This document shows, in pieces, positions 1-5,786 of a stretch of 47,901 bases of DNA. The position numbers and the translations under genes were made by a program. Positions within the stretch are counted from its first letter, which is position 1. Each line of letters begins with the position of its first letter. Below the pieces are notes generated by a model. The model was not told where the DNA came from, did no database searches, and worked only from the letters and a program-made list of their open reading frames with translations. Origin of the DNA: a virus; IMG/VR virus record IMGVR_UViG_3300023184_000203, positions 1-47,901 of that record; one strand, 5' to 3'.

Positions 1-17
1 GTTTAGTAAGATAATGG

Positions 18-47
18 TTGACTAGAATTATACTAATATAGTATAAT
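18..47 (+). promoter_or_regulatory. Sigma-70-type promoter for the first small gene
   Basis: TTGACT at 18-23 and a perfect TATAAT at 42-47 with an 18-bp spacer. The next ATG begins only 6 nt after the -10, so the transcript probably starts at or next to the start codon (leaderless). The first part, TGGTTGACTA, is one mismatch from a 10-mer that recurs near other promoters (see findings). Confidence 0.7.
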
Positions 48-53
48 ATAGAT

Positions 54-218
54 ATGGCAAAAAAACGGAAGTTCAATTGGGATCAACAGCTTCAATATGC
101 CCAAGAAGCATTAGATAAGAATAAAGCCCTAATAGAGTCTACATCTAGAGGAACTACTGCACATAAAGCTCCAGATTGGTCTAGAAGACCATCTAAGAAT
201 AAGAGCAAATTGCAGTAA
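54..218 (+). CDS. Small basic hypothetical protein, 54 aa
   Basis: Not recognised. The product starts MAKKRKFNWDQQLQYAQ and ends with a very basic tail rich in Arg, Lys and Ser (SRRPSKNKSKLQ), so nucleic-acid contact is possible but unproven. There is no Shine-Dalgarno sequence; the ATG lies 6 nt after a perfect -10, which argues for a leaderless mRNA. It is followed 20 nt later by a second rightward gene. Real because of the strong promoter, clean reading frame and position; function unknown. Confidence 0.6.
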   Translation: MAKKRKFNWDQQLQYAQEALDKNKALIESTSRGTTAHKAPDWSRRPSKNKSKLQ

Positions 219-226
219 GATAATGG

Positions 227-232
227 TAGAAT
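227..232 (+). promoter_or_regulatory. -10 element of a leaderless gene
   Basis: TAGAAT lies 6 nt before the ATG at 239, again the spacing of a leaderless transcript. No good -35 is visible at 17 bp, so this may be weak or the gene may be read mainly from the upstream promoter. Confidence 0.4.
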
Positions 233-238
233 AGACTT

Positions 239-823
239 ATGAAGAAAATAATGTTAGCTGATGTGATCAAAGCCTCATATGATGAGTTTAAAGATCAACG
301 TGACCTTGACATAAAAGAAATAGCAGACAAATGGGATATTACCATTGATGAAGCTACATATTTATATGAAAATTATCCTAATGAAACTGATCAACGCCAA
401 GTGCTAGAAACTGCTGAAGCACTCGATATTCCAATAACTGATGTCGAAGACGATGACGTAGAGAATTTACAGGAATTATGGGATTTGGCGGGAAGTCAAG
501 GAAATCAGCCATACTCTACTATAGAGTCCAGCATAGGTAAGGTTCATCCATGGTATGACCATGTACTTAAATCACTAATGATTCTAATTATCTTCAGCGA
601 TGGACATCCATCTAATTACCCAATATCAAGATCTGATTTAGCAGAAGCAGTTCAATATGGTTCATTTGGTGAATGGTTTAATAAGAACATGAGAAATAAT
701 GATAGATACAGCGATCAACCTGGAGCATGGGGATGCATTGGCCCAAATCCAGATTCTCCTAAGAGACTTATGACTGCTGAAGATAAGGCCACATTGCCCA
801 AGAATCTCCAAGAATTAGTCTGA
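239..823 (+). CDS. Hypothetical protein, 194 aa
   Basis: Not recognised with confidence. Residues about 5-80 are acidic and predicted helical, with a segment (DLDIKEIADKWDITIDEATYLYENYP) that reads like a small helix-turn-helix or helical bundle. The C-terminal half is Trp/Gly/Pro-rich (GEWFNKNMRNNDRYSD, GAWGCIGPNPD) and probably a separate globular part. No signal peptide; one moderately hydrophobic stretch (SLMILIIF) looks like a buried strand. It is the last gene of the short rightward unit and is followed by a clear intrinsic terminator. Confidence 0.75.
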   Translation: MKKIMLADVIKASYDEFKDQRDLDIKEIADKWDITIDEATYLYENYPNETDQRQVLETAEALDIPITDVEDDDVENLQELWDLAGSQGNQPYSTIESSIGKVHPWYDHVLKSLMILIIFSDGHPSNYPISRSDLAEAVQYGSFGEWFNKNMRNNDRYSDQPGAWGCIGPNPDSPKRLMTAEDKATLPKNLQELV

Positions 824-861
824 TACTCCTACATCCCCCCACCCATTATCTCCTCTCTAAT

Positions 862-882
862 AGCCCTTCTAGGGCTTTTTTT
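862..882 (+). terminator. Intrinsic terminator
   Basis: Stem AGCCCT/AGGGCT with a TCT loop followed by six T residues. It ends the rightward unit that starts near position 48. Confidence 0.85.
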
Positions 883-1179
883 GTGGAGTAAAGTGGAGCA
901 TAGTGGAGAATAAATACTATCAATTAGATACCAATTACTATCATTATATCTATCTAAACATACCTATGATATGGAACATGGCATATCATAATCGTATCAT
1001 AATGTCAATAGGGGACATATAGCAGCATATAGGCCTATATTTGTCAATAGCTTTCATATAAAAGTTTCAGGGAATTTTATATATAGGTCGTAATAGAGAA
1101 TATTGGCCCATATGTGGCCAAAAATATGGATCTTATTCTGTCATATTTGTATAACATTTTGTTATATTCTATATACATA

Positions 1180-1208
1180 TTGACAGATTCTGATCGATAT
1201 GCTATACA
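1180..1208 (+). promoter_or_regulatory. Strong sigma-70-type promoter in the non-coding region
   Basis: TTGACA at 1180-1185, 17-bp spacer ending TGC, then TATACA at 1203-1208, so the -10 is also extended. No reading frame starts downstream before the hairpin at 1275-1302, so the product would be an RNA of about 90 nt or antisense to the end of the leftward gene at 1326. Confidence 0.55.
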
Positions 1209-1274
1209 TTTTCAGGGATTTTATATGAGCTTCATAAAGCAATATATTGGCCCTTAACTGGGGCAAAAGAAATA

Positions 1275-1302
1275 GGGCATATAGTCAATTAACTATATGC
1301 CC
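1275..1302 (-). terminator. Hairpin terminator after the leftward gene 1326-1652
   Basis: Perfect 11-bp stem (arms 1275-1285 and 1292-1302, loop of 6 nt). Read leftward, it is followed by a U-rich run (UAUUUCUUUU), fitting an intrinsic terminator. Confidence 0.7.
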
Positions 1303-1325
1303 CATGTAGGCCTAACCATATTATA

Positions 1326-1652
1326 TTAGAATGAATCTGGGTCCATATAATACTTAGGGTCTCTTTCTTTAGTATGTATTGTTATACTATCTTCCGCCCC
1401 ATATTTAGCATTTATCATTCCAACCAATGAATCGGCAAGCATTAATCCTTCGGATGTGTTTCCTGTTTCCCACTCCGTATAATATCTCAGTGCTTCATAT
1501 TTGATAATGTATCTAATTAGTTCCATTAGTCTATCTTGTGTATATAATGGAAAGGCTGATACTAAGTAATTAGCCATAACTGCTGTGCTTAGCGTGCCAT
1601 TATTCAGAGCCGTTACTAATTTGTCTGCTGCTTTTGTTTCATCTGATTTCAT
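1326..1652 (-). CDS. Hypothetical protein, 108 aa
   Basis: Not recognised. Predicted all-helical and soluble (MKSDETKAADKLVTALNNG...), with no Cys motif or membrane segment. The reading frame is open further upstream to 1745, but the start at 1652 is chosen because it has the Shine-Dalgarno-like AAGGCGGAG just before it and because the conserved early promoter lies at 1674-1697, downstream of the longer start. The upstream extension would also cross a strong terminator hairpin. Confidence 0.75.
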   Translation of the reverse strand: MKSDETKAADKLVTALNNGTLSTAVMANYLVSAFPLYTQDRLMELIRYIIKYEALRYYTEWETGNTSEGLMLADSLVGMINAKYGAEDSITIHTKERDPKYYMDPDSF

Positions 1653-1673
1653 TTGACTCCGCCTTTTCTTTTG

Positions 1674-1697
1674 ATTATACCATTGACCACTGACATT
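1674..1697 (-). promoter_or_regulatory. Early-type promoter P1 (TGTCAG-N10-TATAAT)
   Basis: On the minus strand: AATGTCAG, ten bases ending TGG, then TATAAT. Drives gene 1326-1652. First of 14 copies of this promoter. Confidence 0.75.
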
Positions 1698-1708
1698 TGT
1701 AAATGAAG

Positions 1709-1743
1709 GGGGGTCCGCTTTGCCTGCATGGCCACGGACCCCC
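1709..1743 (-). terminator. GC-rich terminator hairpin after the Lsr2-like gene
   Basis: 9-bp stem GGGGGTCCG/CGGACCCCC (1709-1717 with 1735-1743) just past the stop of the leftward Lsr2-like gene. Read leftward, it is followed by a short pyrimidine run (CTTCATTT). Confidence 0.7.
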
Positions 1744-1755
1744 ACACTTAATTAG

Positions 1756-1905
1756 TTACTTTACGTTCTTAGAATCTGTAAAAGTAACGCCCTTTGCTAC
1801 AGCTTCCTTAATAACGTTCTTTGCAGCTGCTGAAAATCGACCACGTTGGCCCACGGTAATTCCCTGGGTCTTGAGGTATTCACGAGTTGTTGTAGGTGTT
1901 GACAT
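1756..1905 (-). CDS. Mini Lsr2-type DNA-binding protein, 49 aa
   Basis: The product resembles the C-terminal DNA-binding domain of Lsr2, the actinobacterial H-NS-like silencer that binds AT-rich DNA. Visible features: a helix start REYLKTQGITV, then QRGRFSAAAKNVIKEA, where RGR matches the AT-hook-like minor-groove motif of Lsr2. The N-terminal oligomerisation domain of full Lsr2 (about 110 aa) is missing, so it could bind without bridging and act as an antagonist of host silencing or as a local regulator; that is inference. It has its own sigma-70-type promoter, unlike its neighbours, an AAAGGATC ribosome site, and a strong terminator. Confidence 0.75.
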   Translation of the reverse strand: MSTPTTTREYLKTQGITVGQRGRFSAAAKNVIKEAVAKGVTFTDSKNVK

Positions 1906-1937
1906 AATTTGATCCTTTCTAGATCGGTGTTATATTA

Positions 1938-1966
1938 ATTATATAGGAAATCCACGGATTTGTAAA
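1938..1966 (-). promoter_or_regulatory. Sigma-70-type promoter of the Lsr2-like gene
   Basis: On the minus strand TTTACA (1961-1966), 17-bp spacer, TATAAT (1938-1943). It lacks the TGTCAG box of the other leftward promoters, so this gene is probably controlled separately. Confidence 0.65.
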
Positions 1967-2008
1967 TACCCTACGTAAGACTATTTTCTGGCCCTTATCT
2001 TTATTTAG

Positions 2009-2179
2009 TTATACCTCTTCGACATTATACGGTTCAATTGGATCATCCGAAGGGACCTCTTGCCATACATTTGTCGACATTTCTTTTGCATACTCCCAAG
2101 CTATCTCGGGAGATTCTGCTTCAATGATTGCAGTGTACTTGTGTATCTTGTCTGCATGTACCTTGTAATCCTTTTTCAT
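2009..2179 (-). CDS. Hypothetical protein, 56 aa
   Basis: Not recognised. Starts MKKDYKVHADKIHKYTAIIEAESPEIAWEYAKEMS: a beta strand then helix, the pattern of small phage proteins of the type 'xYxVxxxxAxSxEEAxxxA'. Start overlaps the upstream stop (ATGA), implying translational coupling. Last gene of the nine-gene unit that begins at 4519. Confidence 0.65.
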   Translation of the reverse strand: MKKDYKVHADKIHKYTAIIEAESPEIAWEYAKEMSTNVWQEVPSDDPIEPYNVEEV

Positions 2180-2310
2180 TCAGTCTGCTCGATTCTATCG
2201 TATATTAGTTTAGATATAATATTATGTGCTTCGATGTTCTCAGTTTCAGATCCGCCCCACAAAAGCTTTTGGGCTGTATCCAACTGTGCATTTAAATATG
2301 CGTCACTCAT
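2176..2310 (-). CDS. Hypothetical protein, 44 aa
   Basis: Not recognised. Short, acidic and helical (MSDAYLNAQLDTAQKLLWGG...). Its start codon overlaps the stop region of the acidic-tailed gene upstream and its stop overlaps the next start as ATGA, so it is held in a tightly coupled chain. Confidence 0.6.
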   Translation of the reverse strand: MSDAYLNAQLDTAQKLLWGGSETENIEAHNIISKLIYDRIEQTE

Positions 2311-2623
2311 CTTCATCTTCGTCCTCCTCTTCTTCCTCTTCAAACATTGAGTCTACAATGTAGTCACGGCTGGTCATCCAGTCAATGACGTCTTCGTTGT
2401 GCTGTTCGGCACCGTACTCCAGGGAGAAGCCCTGGCCAGCCTCTACAGCCTCACAGAGGTGGTCCCACATCTGGTCTATGGTGCAGTTCTGCTTGTAGGT
2501 CTCATCCTCAAAGATGTTGTTGATTGTTGACCACGTCCATAGCCAAACCAAGGATAGTCCTAGGTCCGTCGTATCTAGAATAGCCAAACATTCGTTGAGT
2601 TTATCTTTATCTTCAGGCTTCAT
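2303..2623 (-). CDS. Hypothetical protein with very acidic C-terminal tail, 106 aa
   Basis: Function not recognised. The body (about residues 1-92) is mostly helical, with motifs WDHLCEAVEAGQGFSLEYG and DVIDWMTSRDYIVDSM. The last 13 residues are all Glu or Asp. Such tails are seen in DNA-mimic and nucleoid- or polymerase-binding phage proteins, but this is only suggestive. Higher GC (for example gtcatccagtcaatgacg) than flanking genes over the central part suggests a different origin or codon selection. Overlaps the upstream gene by 11 nt. Confidence 0.7.
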   Translation of the reverse strand: MKPEDKDKLNECLAILDTTDLGLSLVWLWTWSTINNIFEDETYKQNCTIDQMWDHLCEAVEAGQGFSLEYGAEQHNEDVIDWMTSRDYIVDSMFEEEEEEDEDEDE

Positions 2624-2840
2624 ATGCTAACTCCCTTTCATTCCATTCCGCTAATGTTTTGACAGTAAAGTCTTTTCCTAAATTGTAACAGTAGAGCACG
2701 GCATCCGTCAAAGATTCAGTCTCATATATTGGTACAGATAAAGGTATATCTGTTTTATCATAGACCTCAAATGTATCTACTCCTCCAGGTGAGCAAGAGT
2801 ATTCCATTTCCAGGATTTCTAGACTTGGCTCATATGTCAT
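2613..2840 (-). CDS. Hypothetical protein, 75 aa
   Basis: Not recognised. Alternating beta-like pattern (FEVYDKTDIPLSVPIYETESLTDAVLYCYNLG) followed by a helix; may be a small alpha/beta fold. Its ATG overlaps the stop of the preceding gene (ATGA), so it is translationally coupled. Confidence 0.65.
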   Translation of the reverse strand: MTYEPSLEILEMEYSCSPGGVDTFEVYDKTDIPLSVPIYETESLTDAVLYCYNLGKDFTVKTLAEWNERELAYEA

Positions 2841-3133
2841 ACTTTTTGCCCTCTTTTTATTTCTCGGTTATATGCTTCTGCAATTGCAAATGATAAATCA
2901 TATGTTAGTTGATATACTGCAGTTAAGGCGTCTAATCTTCCTTCCGCCTCTGTGCGAACCATAGAGTCCATTGCTTCTTCGGTCTCTTGTTCTCTTTCGC
3001 TAGCCTCTGTTAGTTCTTGTTCTGCCATTAGCATGAGGTTCTTTAGTTCCCCGTGCATAATGTCAAGGCCCGATACTCCAGCGTTGACCATACGTTGCAA
3101 ATGGGGCGGGAGCCCAATGTCTTCATTATTCAT
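2837..3133 (-). CDS. Hypothetical coiled-coil protein, 98 aa
   Basis: Not recognised. From about residue 15 the protein is one long helix rich in Glu and Ala (LKNLMLMAEQELTEASEREQETEEAMD), probably coiled coil. The frame is open to 3157, but the start at 3133 is preceded by ACGAAAGGT, the leader and ribosome site shared by many genes of this region, at 6-7 nt. An internal copy of that leader inside the operon suggests boosted translation from here. Confidence 0.7.
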   Translation of the reverse strand: MNNEDIGLPPHLQRMVNAGVSGLDIMHGELKNLMLMAEQELTEASEREQETEEAMDSMVRTEAEGRLDALTAVYQLTYDLSFAIAEAYNREIKRGQKV

Positions 3134-3368
3134 TGCTATACCTTTCGTTAGTTTCATTCATTATATCAGTAGCCACTGACAACAAATGCCTGGTTGCTAT
3201 AATCTGTCCATTTAAAGATATGTCTTCAATCTCTAATGACTGATAGTCCTTTGAATCCATGTTATATTCAAACTGAGACATTTCTTCTTGAACCCGTTCT
3301 GAATCTTGTTCTAAACTAATTAGATGTATCTTCATATATTCTATAAAGCTTGATGATTTAGTTAGCAT
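3126..3368 (-). CDS. Hypothetical protein, 80 aa
   Basis: Not recognised. Predicted helical (IEYMKIHLISLEQDSERVQEEMSQFEYNMDSKDYQ) and acidic. The frame is open to 3398, but the start at 3368 is preferred: it overlaps the end of the upstream 52-aa gene, matching the coupling used throughout this operon, and the longer form would overlap that gene extensively. The end overlaps the next gene's start by 8 nt. Confidence 0.65.
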   Translation of the reverse strand: MLTKSSSFIEYMKIHLISLEQDSERVQEEMSQFEYNMDSKDYQSLEIEDISLNGQIIATRHLLSVATDIMNETNERYSNE

Positions 3369-3516
3369 GATCGAAATACCCTTCTGCCCATAGTCCATTT
3401 AGAAACGCATAGGTTTTAGCCAAACCATCAGATACAACTTCATCAGTTGTATAATCATGGGCGGTACCAACAGTAGTAATCATTTCTTGTAAATCATCCA
3501 TTGTATAACCTAACAT
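3358..3516 (-). CDS. Hypothetical protein, 52 aa
   Basis: Not recognised; too short for simple ORF lists. Helical (MLGYTMDDLQEMITTVGTAHDY... AKTYAFLNGLWAEGYFDHAN). Start and upstream stop share bases (TAATG). Its presence shows that the neighbouring downstream gene begins at 3368 rather than 3398. Confidence 0.65.
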   Translation of the reverse strand: MLGYTMDDLQEMITTVGTAHDYTTDEVVSDGLAKTYAFLNGLWAEGYFDHAN

Positions 3517-3746
3517 TATGCTTCCTCATCCCATTCTATGTAGTATTGGTCTTCGGGTTTCAAATCATAAAATTGATTGAACCTGCCTTTTAAATAATTG
3601 CTTTCGCACATTTCAGCAAATCGATAGTCTGCAAATAGTTGGCCTTCATCTAAATTAGAATTAACCCAATCTTCTACTAGTTGCTCACCGATATAAGAAT
3701 ACTCTGCGTCTATTACCATTTGGTTTTCATTCTCTAAGAAACTCAT
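3516..3746 (-). CDS. Hypothetical protein, 76 aa
   Basis: Not recognised. Acidic, with aromatic residues at the end (RFNQFYDLKPEDQYYIEWDEEA). The frame continues upstream to 3794 inside the neighbour, but the ATG at 3746 overlaps the neighbour's stop (ATGA) and has AAAAGGTGGAAGC before it, so that start is chosen. Confidence 0.65.
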   Translation of the reverse strand: MSFLENENQMVIDAEYSYIGEQLVEDWVNSNLDEGQLFADYRFAEMCESNYLKGRFNQFYDLKPEDQYYIEWDEEA

Positions 3747-4519
3747 GCTTCCACCTTTTCTGTAGGGGTCAATAATACCATGTGGGTCTGACATTCTTTC
3801 ATAGCCTCTTCATCTTGCCAAGAACCATCATTACATTCAGAGCAGAATTCACCGCAATCATTCTCACAGTATTCAAGGCAATTAAAAGACTGACAAGCAA
3901 AGCAACGATTGTCATATTCTAGAATCTCTTTAACTTCACCACGGACAATCTCATATTCCCCACCCCAACCTGTTTCTTCCTCATACTCTAATGTAAGCAG
4001 GCAGTTAGGAACAAGATTACTTAGTTTAGTTAAGATAGTTACAGCAGGTGACCAAGCAGTCTCATACTTATAGACAAGCCAGTTGTCATCACCTTCTGAT
4101 TTGTATTCAAGCAATTCTGTATTTGGATATTCATCACCGTCACGGACGGCTACATCCCATTTAGTTCCCCAGTTGGTATTATTCCATGAATACCAATCTT
4201 TAGATACTTTAGCAATTTCAATAGATTTGCGGAACCAATCAGGGTCATTCTGAATATCTATGTCACCACGATTAGGTTGGCAGGCATATTCTTCATCAGT
4301 AATACCGTCATCCTTATATGAATGAATGTTGTTGAAAGAAAAAACGGGATTAGAATAAGTTACCTGTTCAATCTTAGTAGGAAACCCCATAGTAGAAATA
4401 TCACCCATACCAAATGTTTCTTGGGCTAATGTAAATTGAGCATTCAGTCTATCTTTAATCATATCTATTTCAGACTTAGGTCCTTGAATAGTTAATGTGT
4501 TGTAACACCAATTTGGCAT
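3743..4519 (-). CDS. Api92/YubB-like ferredoxin-fold protein with Cys-rich tail, 258 aa
   Basis: Resembles the Api92-like (YubB, DUF1281) family of phage and plasmid proteins with a ferredoxin-like fold; biochemical role unknown. Family hallmarks seen: the start MPNWCYNTLTIQG, a central NTNWGTKWDV, and AWSP...LTLEYEEETGWGGEY. The C-terminal part (about 205-240) has eight or more Cys (CFACQSFNCLEYCENDC, then CSEC), which looks like a zinc-binding module added to the family core. First gene of a nine-gene unit from promoter P2; leader CAACGAAAGGATATAAT precedes the ATG. Confidence 0.8.
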   Translation of the reverse strand: MPNWCYNTLTIQGPKSEIDMIKDRLNAQFTLAQETFGMGDISTMGFPTKIEQVTYSNPVFSFNNIHSYKDDGITDEEYACQPNRGDIDIQNDPDWFRKSIEIAKVSKDWYSWNNTNWGTKWDVAVRDGDEYPNTELLEYKSEGDDNWLVYKYETAWSPAVTILTKLSNLVPNCLLTLEYEEETGWGGEYEIVRGEVKEILEYDNRCFACQSFNCLEYCENDCGEFCSECNDGSWQDEEAMKECQTHMVLLTPTEKVEA

Positions 4520-4546
4520 ATTATATCCTTTCGTTGATATGTTCTA

Positions 4547-4570
4547 ATTATACAATGGACCACTGACATT
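4547..4570 (-). promoter_or_regulatory. Early-type promoter P2 (TGTCAG-N10-TATAAT)
   Basis: AATGTCAG then N10 then TATAAT on the minus strand. Drives the nine-gene unit 4519 to 2009. Two CRP-like dyads lie upstream of it. Confidence 0.75.
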
Positions 4571-4586
4571 TGTATAGGGAATATCG

Positions 4587-4629
4587 TGTGATACACACCA
4601 CATCCCCCAGCTTTGTGGTCAAGATCACA
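4587..4629 (-). promoter_or_regulatory. Two CRP/GlxR-type dyads upstream of P2
   Basis: TGTGA-TACACA-CCACA (4587-4602) and TGTGG-TCAAGA-TCACA (4614-4629), each 9 of 10 matches to TGTGA-N6-TCACA. The second is followed by TTCCAGGAGTTTTTATA, the CCAGGG-type motif of this region. Confidence 0.5.
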
Positions 4630-4695
4630 GAATTCCAGGAGTTTTTATATTGACGTCGTAACCAAATTATGCTACCCTCTGTCTTTGCGGGCAAC

Positions 4696-4719
4696 AAAAA
4701 ACCCCAGCTTGCGCTGAGG
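4696..4719 (-). terminator. Intrinsic terminator
   Basis: Read leftward: CCTCAGC-GCAA-GCTGGGG, a 7-bp stem with a GNRA-type tetraloop, followed by six U. Ends transcripts from the 4874-6445 genes and from the candidate small RNA upstream of it. Confidence 0.85.
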
Positions 4720-4866
4720 CTTTATGTTTAGGTGATCACCAAATTTAATTTTTAGTAAGGCTGCTAGGGTCCACCAACGAAAGTAAAAAGCCCTGCTTTA
4801 CTTAGCGACTTGACCGAGAGTCTTATCTAGCCGCACCATTACTTATATAAGAAGGCCCGATGGCCT
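4696..4866 (-). ncRNA. Candidate structured small RNA, about 170 nt
   Basis: No reading frame fits this 150-nt gap. On the minus strand an extended -10 (TGGTATAAT, 4873-4881) overlaps the stop of gene 4874-5239 and predicts a start near 4866; the strong terminator at 4696-4719 ends it. Possible stems inside: GGCC-AUCG-GGCC, AAGUAAAGC/GCUUUUUACUU, and the palindrome GGUGAUCACC. It also contains CCACCAACGAAAG written on the plus strand, a copy of the leader motif in antisense orientation. No known RNA family recognised; it could instead be a long 3' UTR. Confidence 0.45.
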
Positions 4867-4873
4867 ACTATAA

Positions 4874-5239
4874 TTATACCATAACTAGTTGACTATATTT
4901 TGTGCAAAAGTCATCTAATGATAAACTAAATACTTTTGTTTCCAGGTCCTCTTCATACAATGTAAACGTTTTAGCGGGCCAATTAATAACAGGTACCTTG
5001 TGCTCATTATCTGCTAATTGGTTAACGCTAATTCCCCACCCTGTTTCTTTATTCCAGTCTTCGCCAACTAAATGACTAATAGCAATGCGTGTAGCATATG
5101 CCTCGTCATCCCACCTACGGCGTGCAGCCTCGCACGCATTTGCCAAATTGGCTAGCATTTGATGTCCAGCCCAGTGGCCGTATAGAAATACTGTATCGCC
5201 CTTACGGTCCTTGAATCCAAAGTTTGCTCTGTCGCCCAT
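4874..5239 (-). CDS. Conserved phage protein of unknown function, 121 aa
   Basis: Looks like a small protein type common in actinophages, with the start MGDRANFGF, then LYGHWAGHQMLANLANA, ATRIAISHLVGEDWNKETGWGISV and an end ETKVFSLSLDDF. No function is known to me. His and Trp in the GHWAG motif and the GWG turn are the most conserved-looking elements. No signal or membrane segment. Sits in the unit read from P3/P4; 1 nt separates it from the upstream gene, suggesting coupling. Confidence 0.75.
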   Translation of the reverse strand: MGDRANFGFKDRKGDTVFLYGHWAGHQMLANLANACEAARRRWDDEAYATRIAISHLVGEDWNKETGWGISVNQLADNEHKVPVINWPAKTFTLYEEDLETKVFSLSLDDFCTKYSQLVMV

Positions 5240-5240
5240 T

Positions 5241-5432
5241 TTATTCCGCCTTTGTTAGTAGTTGATTCTGCTCGTAGTTGAGCAATTGTACCATTTCTTG
5301 GGCCCAGTCCACAAGTACTTCGCCCTGTTCATTTTTATGGTGCCCGCAGAAATAAAGAGAGAATGTATCTTTCTTTGCTTCCCACATAGCTTGTGCTGCA
5401 CATTGGTCACACTTAAGCCATTCGCTCATCAT
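5241..5432 (-). CDS. Small zinc-ribbon-like protein, 63 aa
   Basis: Likely a small zinc-binding protein of the DUF7455 type seen in actinophages: WLKCDQCAAQAMWEA ... SLYFCGHHKNEQ gives a C-x2-C and C-x-H-H set within residues 7-32. Role unknown; such ribbons often mediate protein or nucleic-acid contacts. Start ATG at 5432 overlaps the upstream stop (ATGATG); the second ATG at 5429 is equally possible. Confidence 0.7.
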   Translation of the reverse strand: MMSEWLKCDQCAAQAMWEAKKDTFSLYFCGHHKNEQGEVLVDWAQEMVQLLNYEQNQLLTKAE

Positions 5433-5575
5433 AGTACCCCACCTTCAATCATTTCAGAAAAACGGTCAAGGATCCAAGAATCGATATCGTTGATGTCAAT
5501 CTCTGAAAGTTTTTCCATAATTTCTTCACGGGCAAACTTATATCCATCTTGAAATCCATCCTTGTAATCTGACAT
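5429..5575 (-). CDS. Hypothetical protein, 48 aa
   Basis: Not recognised. Starts MSDYKDGFQDGYKFAREEIMEKL, the 'DGYxxGxxxA' pattern found in many very small phage proteins, then an acidic helix. GAGGATA lies before the ATG, and the stop overlaps the next start. Confidence 0.65.
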   Translation of the reverse strand: MSDYKDGFQDGYKFAREEIMEKLSEIDINDIDSWILDRFSEMIEGGVL

Positions 5576-5576
5576 A

Positions 5577-5786
5577 TTATCCTCTGTATCCTGTCGCTTC
5601 TCTATCTGACCAGTATGATTCTTTTAAATTATACTTATCACGAATGCGACTTACTTTCTCAATACTACCAGTTCCTATGTTGAATGTCAACGGTGGCATA
5701 AATTCGGGGTCAAGCCCAATAATTTGTGCATCCCAATAAGCCATCTCTAAAGATAGCCTATCGGGAGCAGTAAGTTCAAAGTACAT
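5577..5786 (-). CDS. Conserved small phage protein, 69 aa
   Basis: Function unknown. MYFELTAPDRLSLEMAYWDAQIIGLDPEFMPPLTFNIGTGSIEKV has the look of a conserved actinophage protein; the second half is charged and helical. Its ATG touches the stop of the upstream gene (position 5786), so translation is coupled. Confidence 0.7.
   Translation of the reverse strand: MYFELTAPDRLSLEMAYWDAQIIGLDPEFMPPLTFNIGTGSIEKVSRIRDKYNLKESYWSDREATGYRG

Larger units (their letters stand above)
883..1325. other. AT-rich non-coding region with many inverted repeats
   Basis: No gene seen on either strand. It lies between convergent units. It holds several inverted repeats: 9-bp arms TATGATATG/CATATCATA near 967-992, the palindrome ATATAGGCCTATAT near 1029-1042, and TTGGCC/GGCCAA arms near 1103-1121. 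The motif TTCAGGGA followed by TTTTATA occurs twice (about 1066 and 1211), related to CCAGGG motifs in later intergenic regions. Could be a replication or regulatory region. Confidence 0.5.

Noticed and set aside
1674-1697. Reading TTTACA upstream of P1 and P2 as a standard -35
   Set aside because: TTTACA/TATACA fits only these two; in the other 12 copies the position 17-18 bp upstream of the -10 is not conserved, while the TGTCAG box at 10 bp is constant.
1703-1912. Rightward 69-aa reading frame
   Set aside because: It lies antisense to the Lsr2-like gene and across its terminator hairpin; no start signals.
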